This document shows, one piece after another, positions 22,603-25,230 of a stretch of DNA of 25,230 nt. Under the pieces are notes generated by a model. It ran no database searches, had not been told where the DNA came from, and worked only from the letters and a program-made list of their open reading frames with translations. Made by a program: the position numbers and the translations under genes. Numbering within the stretch: position 1 is the first letter of the stretch; the number at the start of each line of letters is the position of its first letter. Source of the stretch: Sutterella parvirubra YIT 11816 (GTDB lineage: Bacteria > Pseudomonadota > Gammaproteobacteria > Burkholderiales > Burkholderiaceae_F); the NCBI RefSeq assembly GCF_000250875.1, contig NZ_JH605020.1, positions 15,521 to 40,750 on the forward strand. The letters run 5' to 3'.

Positions 22603-24129
22603 ATGACACGACTCGCCCTCCGACTGGTGCTCCCGCTTCTCCTCCTCGCCCTTTGGTGGACCGCTTCGCGCTCGGGTGAGATCCCCGCGATCCTCCTTCC
22701 GACGCCGGGCCGCGTCTTGGAGAGCGCCTGGTCGATGGCGGTCTCGGGCGAACTCTGGAAGCACACCGCCGCGTCGCTCGCGCGCGTGGCGGCGGGCTTC
22801 GCCGCCGCCTCCGCCCTCGCGTTGGGGTTGGCGTTCCTCTTCTTCCGTCGCCCTCACGCGGAGACGCTCCTCTCGGGCGTCTTGGAGTCGCTTCGCGTCG
22901 TCCCGCCCCTCGCGCTCATTCCGCTTCTCATCCTCTGGCTCGGGATCGACGAAGGGCCGAAACTTGCGATCGTCATTCTTTCGAGCTTCTTCCCGGTGCA
23001 CGTCGCCGCCGTGGGAGCGCTCCGCGGCGCCGCCCGCGAGTGGGGAGAATTGATTGAGGCGCTGCGCCTCACGCCGCGCGAAGCGCTCCGGCACGTCCTC
23101 CTTCCGGGCGCCGCGCCCGAGCTGCTGCGGGGCGTCCGCGTGGGCTTCGGCTACGCCTGGCGCGCGCTGGTGGGGGCGGAACTCCTGGCCGCCGCCTCCG
23201 GTCTCGGCTACCTCATCGAAGACGCCTCCGCCTTGGGCCAGACCGACCGCGTGATGGTGGGGATCCTCGTCATCGCGCTCCTCGGGATCGCCGCGGACGC
23301 GCTCCTCATGCGCGTCCTCTCGGGGCTCGTTCCGAAGGCGAAGGAGCCCGCGGGGCTCGGGGCGACCCGAGCCGCCGCAAAGGACAGGGAGCCCGCCGGG
23401 CCTTGTGCCCCGGCCGACGCCCCCGTCGAGGTGCGCTTCGAAGGCGTCACCAAGCGCTATCCGAAGGCGACGCCGCTCGCAGACCTTTCCTTCACGTTGG
23501 AAGCCGGCCGCGTGACGGCCCTTCTCGGGCGCTCGGGCTGCGGGAAGACGACGCTCCTCAAAATCGCCGCCGGGCTCATCATGCCGGACGCGGGCACGAT
23601 CGAAGGGCGCCCCGAGCGCACCGCGATCGTCTTTCAGGCGCCGAAGCTCCTCCCCTGGAAGAGCCTCGCGGAAAACGTCGCGCTCGCGCTCATGCACGAA
23701 CCCATGTCCGACGACGCGCGCTTCGCGCGCGCCGTCGAGGCGCTCGCCATGGTGGGCCTCGGAGACCGTGCGGGCGACGCCCCGCACCAGCTCTCGGGCG
23801 GACAGGCCCAGCGCGCGGCGCTCGCGCGCGCCCTGGCGACGCGCCCGCGGCTTCTGCTTCTCGACGAACCCTTCGGCGCGCTCGATGCGTTGACGCGCAC
23901 CGCGCTTCAGCGCGAGTGCGCGAAGCTCTTCACGACGGACGCGATGACGGTGCTTTTGATCACGCACGACGTGCGCGAAGCCGTGCTGCTCGCGGACCGC
24001 ATCCACGTGATGGAAGGAGGCGGGTTCGTGGAGACCGAAGAGGTCCGCGCGGCGCGCCCCCGGGCGTTGACGGACCCGGAGGTGGCGGCGTTGGAAGAAC
24101 GCCTCCTGGGCACGCTTCTTCAGTGTTGA
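22603..24129 (+). CDS. ABC importer with permease and ATPase fused in one chain (SsuC-SsuB type)
   Basis: This 508-residue protein combines two parts that are normally separate. Residues 1-245 form a membrane permease of the nitrate/sulfonate/taurine type, with about six helices and an EAA loop (EALRLTPREALRHVLLPGA, 152-170). A charged Ala-rich linker (246-275) leads to a full ABC ATPase (276-508). The ATPase has Walker A GRSGCGKTT (309-317), Q-loop Q345, signature LSGGQAQR (397-404), Walker B LLLLDEP (417-423) and H-loop H455. No stop or frameshift separates them. A homodimer would supply two permease and two ATPase units. The ATG at 22603 has no clear Shine-Dalgarno. GATAAT at 22566-22571 may be a -10. 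The binding-protein gene follows 133 bp downstream. The substrate is unknown; sulfonates, taurine or a pyrimidine precursor are family options. Confidence 0.9.
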   Translation: MTRLALRLVLPLLLLALWWTASRSGEIPAILLPTPGRVLESAWSMAVSGELWKHTAASLARVAAGFAAASALALGLAFLFFRRPHAETLLSGVLESLRVVPPLALIPLLILWLGIDEGPKLAIVILSSFFPVHVAAVGALRGAAREWGELIEALRLTPREALRHVLLPGAAPELLRGVRVGFGYAWRALVGAELLAAASGLGYLIEDASALGQTDRVMVGILVIALLGIAADALLMRVLSGLVPKAKEPAGLGATRAAAKDREPAGPCAPADAPVEVRFEGVTKRYPKATPLADLSFTLEAGRVTALLGRSGCGKTTLLKIAAGLIMPDAGTIEGRPERTAIVFQAPKLLPWKSLAENVALALMHEPMSDDARFARAVEALAMVGLGDRAGDAPHQLSGGQAQRAALARALATRPRLLLLDEPFGALDALTRTALQRECAKLFTTDAMTVLLITHDVREAVLLADRIHVMEGGGFVETEEVRAARPRALTDPEVAALEERLLGTLLQC

Positions 24130-24262
24130 ATCCTGCCTGCCCGTAAGCTTCTCAGCGTCTTCTTTGGTTAGACTTCCGCGTACGGACGGCCTTCACGCGC
24201 AACGCGTCGGCCGCATCCCATCATCGAAGCTTTCAAAAATCCGTACGGAATCTTTCAACACC

Positions 24263-25204
24263 ATGAAGATCAAGCACATTCTGGCGGCCGCCGCGATGGT
24301 CGTCAGCACGGCGCTTTCCGCGGCGACCATGCCCGAAGCGATCAACATCACCTACGTCAAGGCCCCGTTCAACCTTCAGAACATCGTCATGAAGGAACGC
24401 GGCATGCTCGAGAAGGCCTTCGAAGCCGACGGCGTCAAGATCAACTGGCGCGTCATCAACTCCGGCGCGCAGCAGTCCCAGGCGATGGCCTCGGGCGCGC
24501 TCGACTTCTCGGCCGTGATGAACACGGCGAGCCTCCTGCTCGCCGCCGGCCAGGGCACGCCCATCGCCGTCGCGACGGGCGTCGCGCACCCGAAGGAAAT
24601 CTTCGCGATCGTCGGTCGCCCGGGCGGCGTGACGAGCGTGAAGGACCTGAAGGGCAAGACCGTCGTCGGCCCGAAGGGCACGGTGCTCCATCAGCTCCTC
24701 GTCGCCGCGCTCGTCAAGGAAGGCATGTCGATCAACGACGTCGACTTCGTCAACATGGATCCGGGCGCCGCGATGACCGCCGTCGCGGCAGGCAAGGCCG
24801 AAGCGGGCCTTCTCGCCGCCAACCTCATCATCCAGGCCGAAGAAGCCGGCGCCAAGGTGATCACGACCTGCGAAGGCTACGTCGAACCGAACCTCGTCAT
24901 GACGGTTCGCCGCGAGTTCGCGGAAAAGTACCCCGAAGCCTACCAGCGCGTCGTGGACGTGAACCGTGAAGCGCTCGCCTGGATCCGCGCGAACCGCGAT
25001 GAAGCGCTCAAAATCGGCGCCAAGGAGCAGGGCGTGACGCTCGAAGACGCGGCGAAGCTCTACGACTGGTCGGGCTTCTACGATACGCTCACCGCGGACG
25101 ACATCAAGGGGCTTGAAGCCGATCAGAAGTTCCTGATCGACAACGGCATGATGGAAAAGGCCGTCGACGTCGAAGGTCTGCTTCTGCCCTCCGCGCTGAA
25201 GTAA
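24263..25204 (+). CDS. Periplasmic substrate-binding protein, SsuA/NMT1 family
   Basis: This is the probable solute receptor for the fused ABC importer encoded just upstream. It has 313 residues. The N-terminus MKIKHILAAAAMVVSTALSA is a signal peptide with likely cleavage near residue 20-21. The mature part has the two-lobe pattern of the family: INITYVKAPFNLQNIVMKERGMLEKAF, then INSGAQQSQAMASGALDF, a hinge region KDLKGKTVVGPKGTVLHQLL, and DPGAAMTAVAAGKAEAGLL. The ligand cannot be told from sequence by eye. The ATG at 24263 is chosen because it gives the signal peptide. The upstream open frame to 24164 lacks a site, and the Shine-Dalgarno is weak (GGA about 14 bases upstream). The gap 24130-24262 has CCGTACGG at 24240-24247 but no clear promoter. 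The 26 bases after the stop hold nothing recognisable. Confidence 0.9.
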   Translation: MKIKHILAAAAMVVSTALSAATMPEAINITYVKAPFNLQNIVMKERGMLEKAFEADGVKINWRVINSGAQQSQAMASGALDFSAVMNTASLLLAAGQGTPIAVATGVAHPKEIFAIVGRPGGVTSVKDLKGKTVVGPKGTVLHQLLVAALVKEGMSINDVDFVNMDPGAAMTAVAAGKAEAGLLAANLIIQAEEAGAKVITTCEGYVEPNLVMTVRREFAEKYPEAYQRVVDVNREALAWIRANRDEALKIGAKEQGVTLEDAAKLYDWSGFYDTLTADDIKGLEADQKFLIDNGMMEKAVDVEGLLLPSALK

Positions 25205-25230
25205 GCTGCGGCGCTCAACGCTGAACGCTC

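Noticed and set aside
21151..24006. 951-codon open frame on the minus strand
   Set aside because: It mirrors two well-supported plus-strand genes. Its translation is a low-complexity Arg/Glu/Asp/Gly/His-rich string with no domain, as expected for the reverse of GC-rich codons.

Overview
The window is about 25 kb of GC-rich, densely coding DNA with nearly every gene on the + strand. The organism is most likely an anaerobic gut-type betaproteobacterium of the Burkholderiales, near Sutterella/Parasutterella. I infer this from the rpmF-fabHDG-acpP-fabF and lepA-lepB-rnc-era-recO-pdxJ-nagZ gene order, a Wolinella-type fumarate reductase, and an aspartase/DcuA pair. The family assignment is inference from gene order and remembered sequences, not from a database search.

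Region 1 (1-5244) is an anaerobic dicarboxylate module. It holds the 3' part of frdA, then frdB, aspA and dcuA, and ends at a strong terminator. DcuA would import aspartate or fumarate and export succinate, AspA would deaminate aspartate to fumarate, and FrdAB with an unseen membrane subunit would reduce fumarate to succinate with menaquinol.

Region 2 (5245-6384) carries six tRNA genes: four identical tRNA-Gly(GCC), one tRNA-Cys(GCA) and one tRNA-Leu(UAA). Two near-consensus sigma70 promoters with the same architecture drive them, each with an A/T tract just upstream of the -35. About 320 bp of unexplained noncoding DNA before the first promoter holds a direct repeat and a perfect 20-bp palindrome.

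Region 3 (6385-11994) is ribosomal protein L32 followed by the type II fatty-acid synthesis genes fabH, fabD, fabG, acpP and fabF. plsX, which normally lies between rpmF and fabH, is missing, and 456 bp of noncoding DNA with a clear terminator sits in its place. Several extended -10 motifs (TGNTAAAAT-like) suggest internal promoters.

Region 4 (11995-20825) is a tightly packed housekeeping series: lepA, lepB, rnc, era, recO, pdxJ, nagZ and pncB. The rpoE-rse-mucD genes often found before lepA and the acpS gene often found between pdxJ and nagZ are absent. lepA is preceded by an 11-codon mini-ORF with a far better Shine-Dalgarno than lepA itself.

Region 5 (20826-25230) is transport. It has a NhaD/CitMHS-type membrane antiporter, an ABC importer whose SsuC-like permease and SsuB-like ATPase are fused in one polypeptide, and an SsuA/NMT1-type periplasmic binding protein. 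No mobile element, CRISPR array or phage gene was seen. The most unusual items are the compact aspartate-fumarate module, the fused ABC importer, the candidate leader peptides before aspA and lepA, the pruned fab/lep supercluster, and active-site substitutions in FabD, FabG and PdxJ.
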